Shown here: positions 44,369-53,949 of the stretch, one piece after another
How positions within the stretch are numbered: position 1 is the stretch's first letter
Layout of the letters: each line of letters starts with the position of its first letter
NCBI GenBank assembly: GCA_947489085.1
Contig: CANLCJ010000020.1
Coordinates: 1 to 64,000 of the forward strand
DNA length: 64,000 nucleotides
Origin: an uncultured Flavobacteriaceae bacterium
GTDB lineage: Bacteria > Bacteroidota > Bacteroidia > Flavobacteriales > Flavobacteriaceae
Reading direction: 5' to 3'
Program-made: the position numbers and the translations under genes
Notes under the pieces: model-generated
Told to the model about the DNA's origin: nothing
Databases searched by the model: none
The model's input: the letters and a program-made list of their open reading frames with translations, nothing else

Positions 44369-44629
44369 ATGCCATTACAAACATTAGTATTAAAAACAGC
44401 TATAGAAAGTGCTTTAAATGCACAAAGCAAACAATCTTATGGAGAAAACCCTACTACAGAGATAGAACTGGATGTGGATAAAAAGATAAAAGACGGGAAT
44501 AAAAAGTTGGCAGAAGCTTTATCCAAAGCCTTAGAAGCATTTGTAAAAACGGGAACAGTCAATACTACAGTGGTAACTTCAGGATCCCCATCATCACACA
44601 CAGGAACAGGCGTTGGCACAATAATATAA
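44369..44629 (+). CDS. Small cluster protein of unknown function
   Basis: The 86-residue protein sits between the spike and gp25 genes. It has a helical first half (VDKKIKDGNKKLAEALSKAL) and a glycine/serine/threonine tail ending SHTGTGVGTII. It resembles small tail proteins of contractile phages in position. It has no PAAR signature. Confidence 0.45.
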   Translation: MPLQTLVLKTAIESALNAQSKQSYGENPTTEIELDVDKKIKDGNKKLAEALSKALEAFVKTGTVNTTVVTSGSPSSHTGTGVGTII

Positions 44630-44634
44630 AAATT

Positions 44635-44928
44635 ATGCAAGATTTTAAATTAAATACAAGTAGAGATCTACAGATTAAAGATGGCGATTTTGTAACAGGA
44701 AATACCGATCAACAAAATATAGAGCTTCTCCTGTTAAGTCATAAAGGTGCATTTAAAGAACATCCTATTTTAGGAGTGGGGATTACAGATTACCTAAAAA
44801 GCCCAGAAATTATTTCGCGCTTACGCTTAGAAAATGAGATTAGCAATCAACTAGAGTTCGATAATTTTTCTGTAAAAGAACTGGATGTTAACGATTTAGA
44901 AAATATACACATAGATGGCACGTATTAA
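44635..44928 (+). CDS. GPW/gp25 family baseplate wedge protein
   Basis: The 97-residue protein has the gp25 core NIELLLLSHKGAFKEHPILG, followed by strands that match the Mu gp46-like form. gp25 starts sheath assembly at the baseplate. Its end overlaps the next gene by 14 bp. Confidence 0.75.
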   Translation: MQDFKLNTSRDLQIKDGDFVTGNTDQQNIELLLLSHKGAFKEHPILGVGITDYLKSPEIISRLRLENEISNQLEFDNFSVKELDVNDLENIHIDGTY

Positions 44929-45601
44929 ATCACAAGAAAATCAAAGTATATTCGATATAGCCCTACAAGAATACGGCAGTTTAGAAGGACTTTTCAATCT
45001 ATTAGACGATAATGAAAAAATACAAGTAGATGCTGCACTATCCGTATATAACGATATAGAAATAAAGCAAGCACCAGTACGAAGAGAAATAAAAGATTTT
45101 TACTTATCTAGAGGGGTGCTACCCGCAACATCGGCCACTACAGATGTATTTGGTCTTTTAAACGAAATGCCAGAAAAACCGCAAGGCATTAGTTATATGG
45201 AAATAGAAAACGATTTTGTAGTATGCCCACCAAATATTCTAAGCACAGAAGGGGTAATGGTATTAGAAGGAAGACTTCAAGTACTAGGAGGAACAGTAGC
45301 TAATAATGCATTAAACGGTGCTCTGGCTTATAGAATTGCAGGTACAGATGCAAGTTTCCAATTTATAGAATTTACAAATGTAACGCGTGTAGAGCCCGCA
45401 TTTACGTTAGAAGTATTACCAAATACAAACTACGAAATTGCAGTACTAACAGAGCGTTTTTCTGCGCGAGTAGAAGTATCTACTCCAATAGATCAATTAG
45501 AACCAAATAGAAATATTTTTAACACTACTGTAGCAAAAGAAGCTACAGCCCAACGCAACGATTTTGTAATTAGATTACTTATTGCAAACCAAGCCGCTTA
45601 A
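44915..45601 (+). CDS. Baseplate protein with LysM-like N-terminus
   Basis: The 228-residue protein begins with a LysM-like stretch (QSIFDIALQEYGSLEGLFNL) and ends in an Ig-like beta domain. Such LysM-like proteins stabilise baseplates of contractile particles. It overlaps gp25 by 14 bp and is followed by the J gene after 11 bp, which supports a baseplate role. Confidence 0.55.
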   Translation: MARIKSQENQSIFDIALQEYGSLEGLFNLLDDNEKIQVDAALSVYNDIEIKQAPVRREIKDFYLSRGVLPATSATTDVFGLLNEMPEKPQGISYMEIENDFVVCPPNILSTEGVMVLEGRLQVLGGTVANNALNGALAYRIAGTDASFQFIEFTNVTRVEPAFTLEVLPNTNYEIAVLTERFSARVEVSTPIDQLEPNRNIFNTTVAKEATAQRNDFVIRLLIANQAA

Positions 45602-45612
45602 AATTATAATTT

Positions 45613-46641
45613 ATGGCACGTACCATTGCAGAAATACAGCAAGAAATTTTAAAACAAAAAGACAAGGTAGCAGAGTTAAGTACCTTGCAAGTGCTAACCA
45701 CAAACGAAAAACAAGCGCTTAACGACACGCTTAACAGCAACTCCAAAACAGCAATATGGCGCCTTTGGGTATATATAGTTGCTTCAGCTATATGGATGCA
45801 CGAAAAAATAGTAGAGCGTAACGCTCTGCTATCAAGACCACATACCCTATCGTGGTATAGAGAACACGCACTAAACTATTTATTTGGTATAGATTTAGTA
45901 TGGAAAGATGGCTTTTTTGTATTCGATACAGAAGGTCTATCAAACGAAGACATAGAAAATTTAAAAATAGTGAGATACTGTGCCATATCAGAGCGTTTGT
46001 TTAGCGATATAGATAATTCTACAGGAGGTACAACGCAAGATGTAGAGCAGCTAATACAGGAGTATTATTACAATCAAGTAGGTATTGTAACTATGAAAGT
46101 TGCCAAACAAGTAAATGGTCTTCCAACAGCGCTTTCAACAGCCGAAAAACGTATTTTTCAAGCCTACATGAACCAAATAAAAGACGCTGGCACTCAAATA
46201 CGTGTAGTCTCTACCACAGGCGATAAAATACGCATACAATTAGAGGTATATGTAGATCCTTTAGTTATCTATACAGAAGGAGAAAACGAAGGTAAATTAA
46301 TAAATGATCTATCCAGAAAACCAGTAGAAGAAACAGTAAAAAATTATATTGAGAATTTAGAGTTTAATGGCGCCCTAGTACCAACATTCCTTATAGACCG
46401 TATACAAGAGCAACAAGGAGTAAATCTTCCCATATTAAGGTTAATACTTGTAGGGCGTTATAACGAACCTATAGAATACGGAGAAGAGATATTTAACGAT
46501 GCAGACACACAAAAAGAGGCTGCTTTTTATGTCCCTGCGTCTGGATACTTTAATACAGATTTCGAAAGTGAAGAGACGGCTGGTATTTTCGTAAAATACT
46601 ACCCTTATAATTTGCAAACAGACCCAAGCTTTAACCTGTAA
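45613..46641 (+). CDS. Baseplate J/gp47-like wedge protein
   Basis: The 342-residue protein has the J family pattern: helical start (AEIQQEILKQKDKVAEL), a long middle, KIRIQLEVYVDPLVI, and the C-terminal strand-rich part with VKNYIENLEFNGALVP. J subunits form the wedges around the hub. Order (W, then J, then gpI-like) is that of Mu/P2-like tails. Confidence 0.78.
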   Translation: MARTIAEIQQEILKQKDKVAELSTLQVLTTNEKQALNDTLNSNSKTAIWRLWVYIVASAIWMHEKIVERNALLSRPHTLSWYREHALNYLFGIDLVWKDGFFVFDTEGLSNEDIENLKIVRYCAISERLFSDIDNSTGGTTQDVEQLIQEYYYNQVGIVTMKVAKQVNGLPTALSTAEKRIFQAYMNQIKDAGTQIRVVSTTGDKIRIQLEVYVDPLVIYTEGENEGKLINDLSRKPVEETVKNYIENLEFNGALVPTFLIDRIQEQQGVNLPILRLILVGRYNEPIEYGEEIFNDADTQKEAAFYVPASGYFNTDFESEETAGIFVKYYPYNLQTDPSFNL

Positions 46642-46654
46642 TATCATAAAAAAG

Positions 46655-47377
46655 ATGATAAGAAACTATACAGAAATAAACTGGAAACGCGCGTTAATAC
46701 TTTTAATGCCTCCTGTACTGCGTAAACCCGTACAAGCGTCATGGCTGTATGCATTATTAAAACCACTATCCAATGTCTACGACGATACATTGTATAAAAT
46801 GCAACACAACGGGCAGGTTATTTACATGGAAAAAGTATTAAACGAACTTTTTAATAAAGAGCGCGAATTTAAGTATTACCCAACAACACAGCAAAAAGCA
46901 GACAACGGACTTATTTTTATAGACGATGCCACACGTCCAGAAGTACAATACCTATTTACCAACGACGAAATACAAAATGGAGAAAATGCCATAGTTACAT
47001 TTACTAGAGATAACGAACCAAGACGAGAGTTTCGTAATTTTTTGTACCTCTCAAGCGATCTGGATTTTAGCAGTACAGAGTATTTTAATTTTAGGATTAA
47101 TATACCTAATACACCAGAGGTATTGTGCACTGTAGAAGAATACAGAAACACTATACAAGGTATTATGAATGCCGATTTAGCTGAAAATCAAAAAAGAAGC
47201 CTTTTGGAAAACTTAAGCGATAAGCTTATTTATGGTGGAGACCATCCATACTCAGCACATCCAGACGCCGTAAAAATACAAACGCCCAGATTTCATAAAG
47301 TCGTTAATTTTTATAAGCCAGTAGCAAAAAGTTATGAAACTAGACGCTACAATTACGCGCCAGTAACAGAGGTATAA
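46655..47377 (+). CDS. gpI/gp48-like baseplate–fibre linker
   Basis: The 240-residue protein follows J by 13 bp and precedes the first fibre, the usual place of gpI, which joins fibres to the baseplate. The start (INWKRALILLMPPVLRKP) is similar to Bacteroidota tail proteins in that place. Assignment rests mainly on order. Confidence 0.55.
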   Translation: MIRNYTEINWKRALILLMPPVLRKPVQASWLYALLKPLSNVYDDTLYKMQHNGQVIYMEKVLNELFNKEREFKYYPTTQQKADNGLIFIDDATRPEVQYLFTNDEIQNGENAIVTFTRDNEPRREFRNFLYLSSDLDFSSTEYFNFRINIPNTPEVLCTVEEYRNTIQGIMNADLAENQKRSLLENLSDKLIYGGDHPYSAHPDAVKIQTPRFHKVVNFYKPVAKSYETRRYNYAPVTEV

Positions 47378-47437
47378 CTAAGAGTACATCACACATATTT
47401 TAAATAACAATAAGAACCAAAAAACAACAATATATAT

Positions 47438-48970
47438 ATGAAAAGAGTAAATTTTGGTCATAAAGGAGGGTTTCCTCTCGAACAAGAAACCCTAATACAT
47501 TTACAAAGAGCCTATGCAGACGATATGTTAGGAGCTATGTTAGGGCAGTGGGGCGTAAACCCAACTCAAAATTATTTAGTAAAAGAAGCTACGAGTCCTA
47601 CCGACGATGGTTGGATCATACACCGGTTAGAGCGTAAAGAAGTAAACGCTTCCACAGGAGAAGAATTTTCGGTAACCAAACCAGAATTACTACGTTTAAA
47701 GTATAATAATGGAAAACAAACACGCATAGAAATATTTAACAGCAGAAGCACCACGGGAAATTTAGAATATGCAGATGGAGAGAACAAACGTGTATATGAA
47801 GACTGGATGGGGAGGTATACCACAGCAACAACACCAACAGCTAACGGAAATACTATTATAAGTAACCTTATTGTATTAAAGTCTACAATAGCTTTAACAA
47901 CAGATATAGCAGAAAATGCCACCCAAATAGATGCCATAAAAGACGATTATTTGCCTAGAGATGGTAGTAAACCAATGACAGGAGGTTTGGTTTTAGGGCA
48001 AAATAAATCGATATTAACATCTGGCGAAGAAGGAAACAGGCTCTATTTTAGGGGAACATTTGCAAACACAGATGAAGTGTACGTAAGTAAGCACACGCCT
48101 AGTAGCGATACTACAGAATTAAGGTTTAGAATCGGAGATAATGCACATGGAGGATCCAAAGACGCTTTGACTGTTGGAGGAGCAACTGGAGGAACGCCCT
48201 GGAAAGAACAATTTAGAGTGCAATTAGATGGAAAATTGGGCGTAGGTGTAACTAATCCATCTAAAGTTATAGATGTAGATGCCAAAAGTGACTTTTTAAG
48301 ATTTCGAAACCTTAGGCAAGTGTCTGTTAATCAAGAAAAACCATTAGTAATCAATGCTCAAGGAGATTTAGGAGTTGCTCAAGATAGTATTTTAACACCC
48401 CAAGCAACAGAAAGTATACAAGGGAAAGCCAAAATAGCAACGCAAAGCGAGGTTAATTTAGGGGTTGACGACAATAGTTTTGTTACACCTAAAAAACTGA
48501 AAGATAGGCCTCTACCAAGAGCTTCAGTTCTAGGGGAGGGAATTTCTAGGGTAGCTACAACAGATGAAATCGAAAGAGGAAGTACTATTTTGGACGGTAA
48601 TTTAATTGTTAGTCCATCTAGATTGAAACTATCTAGCTATGTAAGAGAAGTGTTATATGGGGAAATGGTTTTTAATGAGCTTATAGGCTCACGTAGTGTT
48701 ACTGCTATTGGATTTAGCGGAGCTAGTAGAGTCGAGGGAGATGGGAGAGATAGCTTTTATAGAATTAATTTTACAAAACCAGTTCCATTACCTTACACGC
48801 CAATTGCGATAATGATAAGTGAGGGTACAAATGATAATAGTTATAATTTTGAAAATGATACATTTATAACGTTTAGAGATTTGAATGCTACAAGCATGGG
48901 TATTATTTTCAGAGAGATTAATAGTCATGGAAGACAAAGCGTTAGAGTAAGAATTCAAATACTTAAATAA
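47438..48970 (+). CDS. Main tail fibre
   Basis: The 510-residue protein begins with a short helical anchor, continues with a beta-rich shaft and contains the tail-fibre repeat GKAKIATQSEVNLGVDDNSF, then TPKKLK (about 335–375). The tip region (about 400–510) is different, as expected from a receptor-binding domain. It lies directly after the gpI-like gene and before a Hint-domain protein. Confidence 0.7.
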   Translation: MKRVNFGHKGGFPLEQETLIHLQRAYADDMLGAMLGQWGVNPTQNYLVKEATSPTDDGWIIHRLERKEVNASTGEEFSVTKPELLRLKYNNGKQTRIEIFNSRSTTGNLEYADGENKRVYEDWMGRYTTATTPTANGNTIISNLIVLKSTIALTTDIAENATQIDAIKDDYLPRDGSKPMTGGLVLGQNKSILTSGEEGNRLYFRGTFANTDEVYVSKHTPSSDTTELRFRIGDNAHGGSKDALTVGGATGGTPWKEQFRVQLDGKLGVGVTNPSKVIDVDAKSDFLRFRNLRQVSVNQEKPLVINAQGDLGVAQDSILTPQATESIQGKAKIATQSEVNLGVDDNSFVTPKKLKDRPLPRASVLGEGISRVATTDEIERGSTILDGNLIVSPSRLKLSSYVREVLYGEMVFNELIGSRSVTAIGFSGASRVEGDGRDSFYRINFTKPVPLPYTPIAIMISEGTNDNSYNFENDTFITFRDLNATSMGIIFREINSHGRQSVRVRIQILK

Positions 48971-48972
48971 TT

Positions 48973-50445
48973 ATGAAATACGGGATTAAAATTATAGATG
49001 GTAATTTAAAAGCCATTACAGAGTTTCCTAGTGATATTTTGCTTGATAATTTTGAGGAAATTACAAAAGAAAAATATAAAGACTTAATAAATAACATATC
49101 TTCCTTCTCTAAATTCGATGTAGCTACATTTAATTTTATTAAAGACAAAGAAGCAGAGAAAAAAGCTCAAAAACAACAAGAGACAGCAATCTTACGACAA
49201 AGTTTATCAAATTTAGTCGAAGAACTTACATTAGCAGAACGCTTGGGAGAGGACACTACTGTGCTTCAAAAAGAATTTGAAGATATTTCTAAGGTATACA
49301 AGGCTAGTAAAAACATTCCCCCAAAAGTATATGCAGGAATGCGTAAAGTTATAAGTTTACCAGATAACAAAATAAAATTAGAAGGAACGGCAAGAGATAA
49401 AGATGGAGAAATTGTAGCTGTTGAGTGGAAAAAGCTAAAGGGGACATCTGCGAAAATAATAAACCCAAAGCTGTTAGATACAGAAGTAAAGAATTTAGAA
49501 GTAGGAAACTATACATTCAGACTCACAGCAACAGATGATAAAGGCGACAGCAATTATAGCGATGTAAATGTTAAAGTAAAACCTAAGGAAGCTATTAAAA
49601 TAAAAGTATCAACGAAAGAAAAAAATAATATTCCTGCATCAGGCGAGCTTATTAAAATTAATGTAGAAAGCAATTCAGAGTGGTTAATAAACACATATGG
49701 TAATGCGTACGTTACTCCTCTAACTGGAATAGGAAATCAAGAGGTTACAATACAAGTTCTAAAAAATGAAACAGCATCCTCGGTAGCAGGCAAAATAGAG
49801 CTTATTGCAGATGATAAAAAAGCCTATTTTAAATGGAACCAAGCACCAAACATATCTGTTAATGTAACAATACCTCCAGTAGCTTGTTTCGATCTAGAGT
49901 CTAGTATTCTATTAGCAAATGGAACATCGAAAAAATTAAAAGACATAACTTTAGGAGAGGAATTACTTTCTCTAAGTTTAAACGAAGAGATTCCATTTGG
50001 AAGCGAAGCAATACCGTTAAATGATGTTTTAGGAAATTTGGAAAATAGAACTGCCTTTGTTATAGATTTTGGGATACAAAAAGTGCCAGAATTCCGTAGA
50101 ATAGCATTGGTAAATGGTTTAACATTAAATGTAACAGAATCCCACCCATTATTAGCAAGTAAAAATGGTAAAGACATTGCTTGGTATATGCCAGACGATT
50201 TAAGATCGGGTATGTATATTGTTGACGAAAGTGAAAAGTTAATAGAGATAGATTCTAAAAGAACAATAAACGAAACTTTAGAAATAGGTGTGTTGCAAGT
50301 AGAAGGTGCAAACAATTATATCGTTGAAAATGTAGTAGTACATAATGCCCAATTATTGAGAGCAGAAGGCAGACCTTTATTTGTTAACGGAGGTGTAGAT
50401 TTAACGGCAGTTGATGTAATTAATAAAAACAGTTTTAAAGTCTAA
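48973..50445 (+). CDS. Fibre-locus protein with PKD/Ig domains and C-terminal Hint (intein-like) domain
   Basis: The 490-residue protein has a short fibre-assembly-like start, a coiled coil (about 57–110), a PKD-like domain (about 115–203), a BACON/Ig-like domain (about 208–300) and a Hint domain from C305 (VACFDLESS). The Hint blocks are readable: LANGTSKKLKDITLGEEL, TESHP (T388, H391), and the end VENVVVHNA with H457-N458. After N458 comes Ala, not Cys/Ser/Thr, as in bacterial intein-like domains that cleave without splicing. A 32-residue tail (AQLLRAEGRP…) follows. It starts 2 bp after the main fibre gene. Self-processing is predicted, not shown. Confidence 0.7.
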   Translation: MKYGIKIIDGNLKAITEFPSDILLDNFEEITKEKYKDLINNISSFSKFDVATFNFIKDKEAEKKAQKQQETAILRQSLSNLVEELTLAERLGEDTTVLQKEFEDISKVYKASKNIPPKVYAGMRKVISLPDNKIKLEGTARDKDGEIVAVEWKKLKGTSAKIINPKLLDTEVKNLEVGNYTFRLTATDDKGDSNYSDVNVKVKPKEAIKIKVSTKEKNNIPASGELIKINVESNSEWLINTYGNAYVTPLTGIGNQEVTIQVLKNETASSVAGKIELIADDKKAYFKWNQAPNISVNVTIPPVACFDLESSILLANGTSKKLKDITLGEELLSLSLNEEIPFGSEAIPLNDVLGNLENRTAFVIDFGIQKVPEFRRIALVNGLTLNVTESHPLLASKNGKDIAWYMPDDLRSGMYIVDESEKLIEIDSKRTINETLEIGVLQVEGANNYIVENVVVHNAQLLRAEGRPLFVNGGVDLTAVDVINKNSFKV

Positions 50446-50545
50446 AACATAGAATTAGCCATATTAAAAACAATTGCAATACACACCGAAAATGTTTAAT
50501 GGCAAATTATATCTAACTAATGTAAAATAACAAAAATTTAAGTAG

Positions 50546-51052
50546 ATGAAACAACCCAAAGACATACTAAAAACATATTTTGAAACGGGAGATAAACCAA
50601 CAGAACAAGAGTTCTGCGATCTTATAGATAGTTATCATCACCAAGATAGCGGTATAATAGTTACAAATGTAGGAGCAAATGCTAATGGCGAACAGCAAAT
50701 AACGTTTTCTAACGGTACATTACTAACAATACCAGGTCCGGTAACCATCACCCAAAATAACAAGATAAAAGTGGTGGATTTAGGTGTACTAGGTTTGGGG
50801 AATACAGTTTCACCTCTGCAGCCAATTGCAATTAATATACTAGACCAAGTAAACAACAACCCTAATATAGCAGGTATAGAAAGCTTAACATTTCAAGAAC
50901 CAAACGATAATATAGTATCGGTATTATTAGCGGAGGCAGTTAATAATTTAAATCCACCAATAATTATTAACGAAGACGAAAATGTAATTTTTGAATTCGA
51001 TCTACAAAATAGAATAAGCAATCCTGAAGGGCCATTTACATTACCATCTTAA
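50546..51052 (+). CDS. Short protein with the fibre-anchor N-terminus
   Basis: The 168-residue protein has the same start as the 546-residue fibre at 39120 (LKTYFETGDKPTEQEFCDLI). The remainder is beta-rich and low in complexity (NNPNIAGIESLTFQEPN). It may be a small baseplate fibre or the anchor of the large fibre encoded 10 bp downstream, which lacks this start. It could also be the remains of a longer fibre whose tip was exchanged. Confidence 0.55.
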   Translation: MKQPKDILKTYFETGDKPTEQEFCDLIDSYHHQDSGIIVTNVGANANGEQQITFSNGTLLTIPGPVTITQNNKIKVVDLGVLGLGNTVSPLQPIAINILDQVNNNPNIAGIESLTFQEPNDNIVSVLLAEAVNNLNPPIIINEDENVIFEFDLQNRISNPEGPFTLPS

Positions 51053-51062
51053 AATAAGTAAA

Positions 51063-53168
51063 ATGAGAACACACAGTTATTTTTTAAAAAGCGGTAAAGG
51101 AACTTATGGTTTAGGGCATACTCAAATTACGCCAGACGATGTTTATTTAAATTATAAACCACAAGATAATTATCTTGCATTGGAGCTTTTAAATGAGATA
51201 GGCAGGTTTTCTAATAGAATACAGCATTTACAAGAAACAGTATTTTACAATAGTGTTTATATAACATCTGATCTTTTAGAGAACTTCTCTAACAGTGCGC
51301 AATTTAGAGAATTTCCAATATATTACAGCCGTGTAGCAGAAACAGGACGTCTATTGGTAGACCAAACACGCATAGCCGTAGATTTTACAAATACAACTGT
51401 TTTTATAAAAAACAATAGCACTACATTAACCACAGGAAATCGAAGATTTAAAATAATAGGAACAGCACAACCAGCATACGAAAACTATGTATGGTATACT
51501 TGCGAATATGTGCCATTTACACCCTACGCTTTCGATAGTTTAGGGAGTTTTATGCCCAACAACACCACTTGGTTTTTAGCTTATCAGCATGAAACTATTG
51601 GAACAAGTGTAAGCCCAGGAAACCTAATAGCGATAGATGAAGGCAATGGTACAGGTTATGTAATAGGAGGCCAAGACAGAAGTTTAAATGCTAATATAGG
51701 TAATAGTTCTATAGATATAGGACTAGTAGATGCAACTTCCCAGCCAACAGATTTAGGCTATGGAGCAGGAGCGCCAGCCAGTATAAATATAGGCCATAGC
51801 AATAGTATAACAGGAGGAGGATACAGTGGTGTTTTTGGAAGTGCAAACGAGATACGCTCCAGTTCTTTTTCCAACTACTTACTAGGAGTGTTTAATAAAA
51901 TACTTTCAGGTTACGGCAATATATGTATTGGGCTTTATAACGAAGCGGCAACAAATTCTAATGGTTTTGCAGTACTTTTAGGTATGAACAATAGAGCAGG
52001 TAGCAATTTTCCAGCAGGAGCATTAGGTATGGCTCTAGACGTAAGAGCACGAAACCAAGTAGCAGTAGGAGTAGCAAATACTATTTGGAATGGTGGAGAT
52101 GGCGATAGTAACAGGCCTACTTTTGTAGTTGGTATAGGCACCTATACAACCCCAGCGGGGCCATTCGAAGCTATTTCAAGGAGAGACGGGTTTGTTGTAA
52201 ATTACGATGGTACAGCATTTTTACCAGAATCTACTATAGAAAACATAAACGCAGCAGGAGACAAGCACATTGTTACCAAAGAGTGGGTTTTAGACACAAT
52301 TGGAGCAGAAGATGCTAATAACTTTATAAATACAAGCGCAGATACACTATTAGCAGGAAATATTATTACCGAGAATGAAGACTTGTCTTTAACACTAGGA
52401 GAAGGCAGAATTACAGCATCTAAAGGAATTGGAGGGATAGCTTCTTTCAACGCAGGAGAGACAACAAATACAGAAGGAGAGGTACAAAAACTAGCAATTA
52501 TAGGAAGTTTAGACGTTAACGATAACAGTTTTTCAGAATTACAACTGTCCCCAAAAGGAATTGTAAACTTATATGTAGACAATTTAGATACAGCTACAGA
52601 GAATAATACAGATATAGGTGTATATAACCCAGATTATGCAACAATAGCATTGAAAGGAAAACCTATTTTATCTTTTGCAGACACGTGGATTCGCTTAAAT
52701 CCTACAAACGCATTTACTTCAGGGATATATTGCGGTAACACTACACTTAGAACAGATGGAACATTAGAGATAGGTGCCAATGGAAGTGCATTTAAAGTGT
52801 CTCCTACAGGTACAGTTACCGCAGCAGGTAATATTACAGGAAATTCCGATATAAGATTAAAAAAGGAAGTGCAGCCACTTGAAGAAAGGGTACTAGATAA
52901 AATACTAAAGTTATCACCTTCAACCTACAAATGGAAAGATGCTAAAATGGAGCAAACCACACAATTAGGATTTATAGCACAAGATGTAGAAGCACAGTTT
53001 CCAGAGTGGGTGCATAAGGGCGAAGACAATCTATCCTTAAGTTATGATAAAATGGGAGCAGTGTTGGCGGTAAAAGGCGTACAGGAGCTTCACGACGAAA
53101 TAAGTAAACTAAAAAGTGAATTGAATGAAATGAAAAATTTGATAAAAGATTTAATTCAAAATAAATAA
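51063..53168 (+). CDS. Large tail fibre with YadA-like head repeats and S74 self-cleaving chaperone
   Basis: The 701-residue protein carries repeats of the trimeric adhesin head type (about 220–350: GFAVLLGMNNRAG and ALGMALDVRARNQVAVGVAN) and a C-terminal peptidase S74 intramolecular chaperone. S595 (NSDIRLKKEV) is the predicted autocleavage residue, with the usual following LGFIAQDVEAQFPEWV and coiled-coil end. It should fold as a trimer, cleave off the last 107 residues and expose a receptor-binding tip. It is likely a main determinant of target range. Confidence 0.78.
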   Translation: MRTHSYFLKSGKGTYGLGHTQITPDDVYLNYKPQDNYLALELLNEIGRFSNRIQHLQETVFYNSVYITSDLLENFSNSAQFREFPIYYSRVAETGRLLVDQTRIAVDFTNTTVFIKNNSTTLTTGNRRFKIIGTAQPAYENYVWYTCEYVPFTPYAFDSLGSFMPNNTTWFLAYQHETIGTSVSPGNLIAIDEGNGTGYVIGGQDRSLNANIGNSSIDIGLVDATSQPTDLGYGAGAPASINIGHSNSITGGGYSGVFGSANEIRSSSFSNYLLGVFNKILSGYGNICIGLYNEAATNSNGFAVLLGMNNRAGSNFPAGALGMALDVRARNQVAVGVANTIWNGGDGDSNRPTFVVGIGTYTTPAGPFEAISRRDGFVVNYDGTAFLPESTIENINAAGDKHIVTKEWVLDTIGAEDANNFINTSADTLLAGNIITENEDLSLTLGEGRITASKGIGGIASFNAGETTNTEGEVQKLAIIGSLDVNDNSFSELQLSPKGIVNLYVDNLDTATENNTDIGVYNPDYATIALKGKPILSFADTWIRLNPTNAFTSGIYCGNTTLRTDGTLEIGANGSAFKVSPTGTVTAAGNITGNSDIRLKKEVQPLEERVLDKILKLSPSTYKWKDAKMEQTTQLGFIAQDVEAQFPEWVHKGEDNLSLSYDKMGAVLAVKGVQELHDEISKLKSELNEMKNLIKDLIQNK

Positions 53169-53227
53169 TACCTTTAGCCAACCTATCAAAATATCATAAG
53201 GTTTATTTTAAATTTAACACATAAAAC

Positions 53228-53851
53228 ATGATAGTACTAATAGACAACGGGCACGGCGGTTTAATTAATGGCGAATACCAAACTAAAGGCAAGCATGTAG
53301 ATTGGGGGCAGGAAGGTGTAATATACGAGGGCGAATTAAATCGCGCTATTGCATCTGGAATTATAGAACGCTTAACAGTTTTAAAAATCCCTTATGTAAA
53401 CCTTGCTCCAGAGTATAGAGATGTAACACTACAAACAAGAGTAAATAGAGCCAATAAATACCCTAGTAGAGATAGTTTTTATTTAAGCATACACAGCAAT
53501 GCTGGTGGCGGTCATGGTAGTGAAATATTTACATCTCCAGGAAACACAAGAAGTGATAAAATAGCAACTATTTTTGGACAAGCCTTTAAAGAAACATTTC
53601 CAGAACGAAAGTTAAGAACAGACTTCTCTGATGGAGATTTGGATAAAGAAAGACGTTTTTTTGTACTCACTAAAACTAAAATGCCAGCCATTTTAACAGA
53701 GAGCTTTTTTATGGATAATTTTGAGGAATTTAGAGACATACTAAATACCCAAGAAGGCAGGCAACGCATTATAGACTATCACGTAAATGCAATTATAAGA
53801 ACCAAAGTAGACGTGTTTGGAGAAAAGTTGCCCTCTAATTTTAGACTTTAA
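53228..53851 (+). CDS. N-acetylmuramoyl-L-alanine amidase (Amidase_3)
   Basis: The 207-residue enzyme has the zinc ligands H9 (NGHGG), E34 (IYEGEL) and H89 (SIHSN), and the catalytic E158 (ILTESF). It would cut the amide bond between MurNAc and the stem peptide. It has no signal peptide, so it is either packaged with the particle or acts as an endolysin when the inner membrane is opened. Position after the fibres fits a lysis module. Confidence 0.82.
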   Translation: MIVLIDNGHGGLINGEYQTKGKHVDWGQEGVIYEGELNRAIASGIIERLTVLKIPYVNLAPEYRDVTLQTRVNRANKYPSRDSFYLSIHSNAGGGHGSEIFTSPGNTRSDKIATIFGQAFKETFPERKLRTDFSDGDLDKERRFFVLTKTKMPAILTESFFMDNFEEFRDILNTQEGRQRIIDYHVNAIIRTKVDVFGEKLPSNFRL

Positions 53852-53949
53852 AAAGACATAATATTGCTATATAAGAATATAGTAGAACCTACCACAGTGT
53901 GTAATACTACACTACATTTTATACCTAAGTAATAATGAAATTTTAACAG

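Noticed and set aside
49824-50315. 163-codon antisense frame inside the Hint region
   Set aside because: The sense frame carries all Hint motifs; the antisense frame has no recognisable features.
53894-53914. Small hairpin before the lysis lipoprotein gene
   Set aside because: The stem is only about 5 bp with no T run, so it is not supportable as a terminator.
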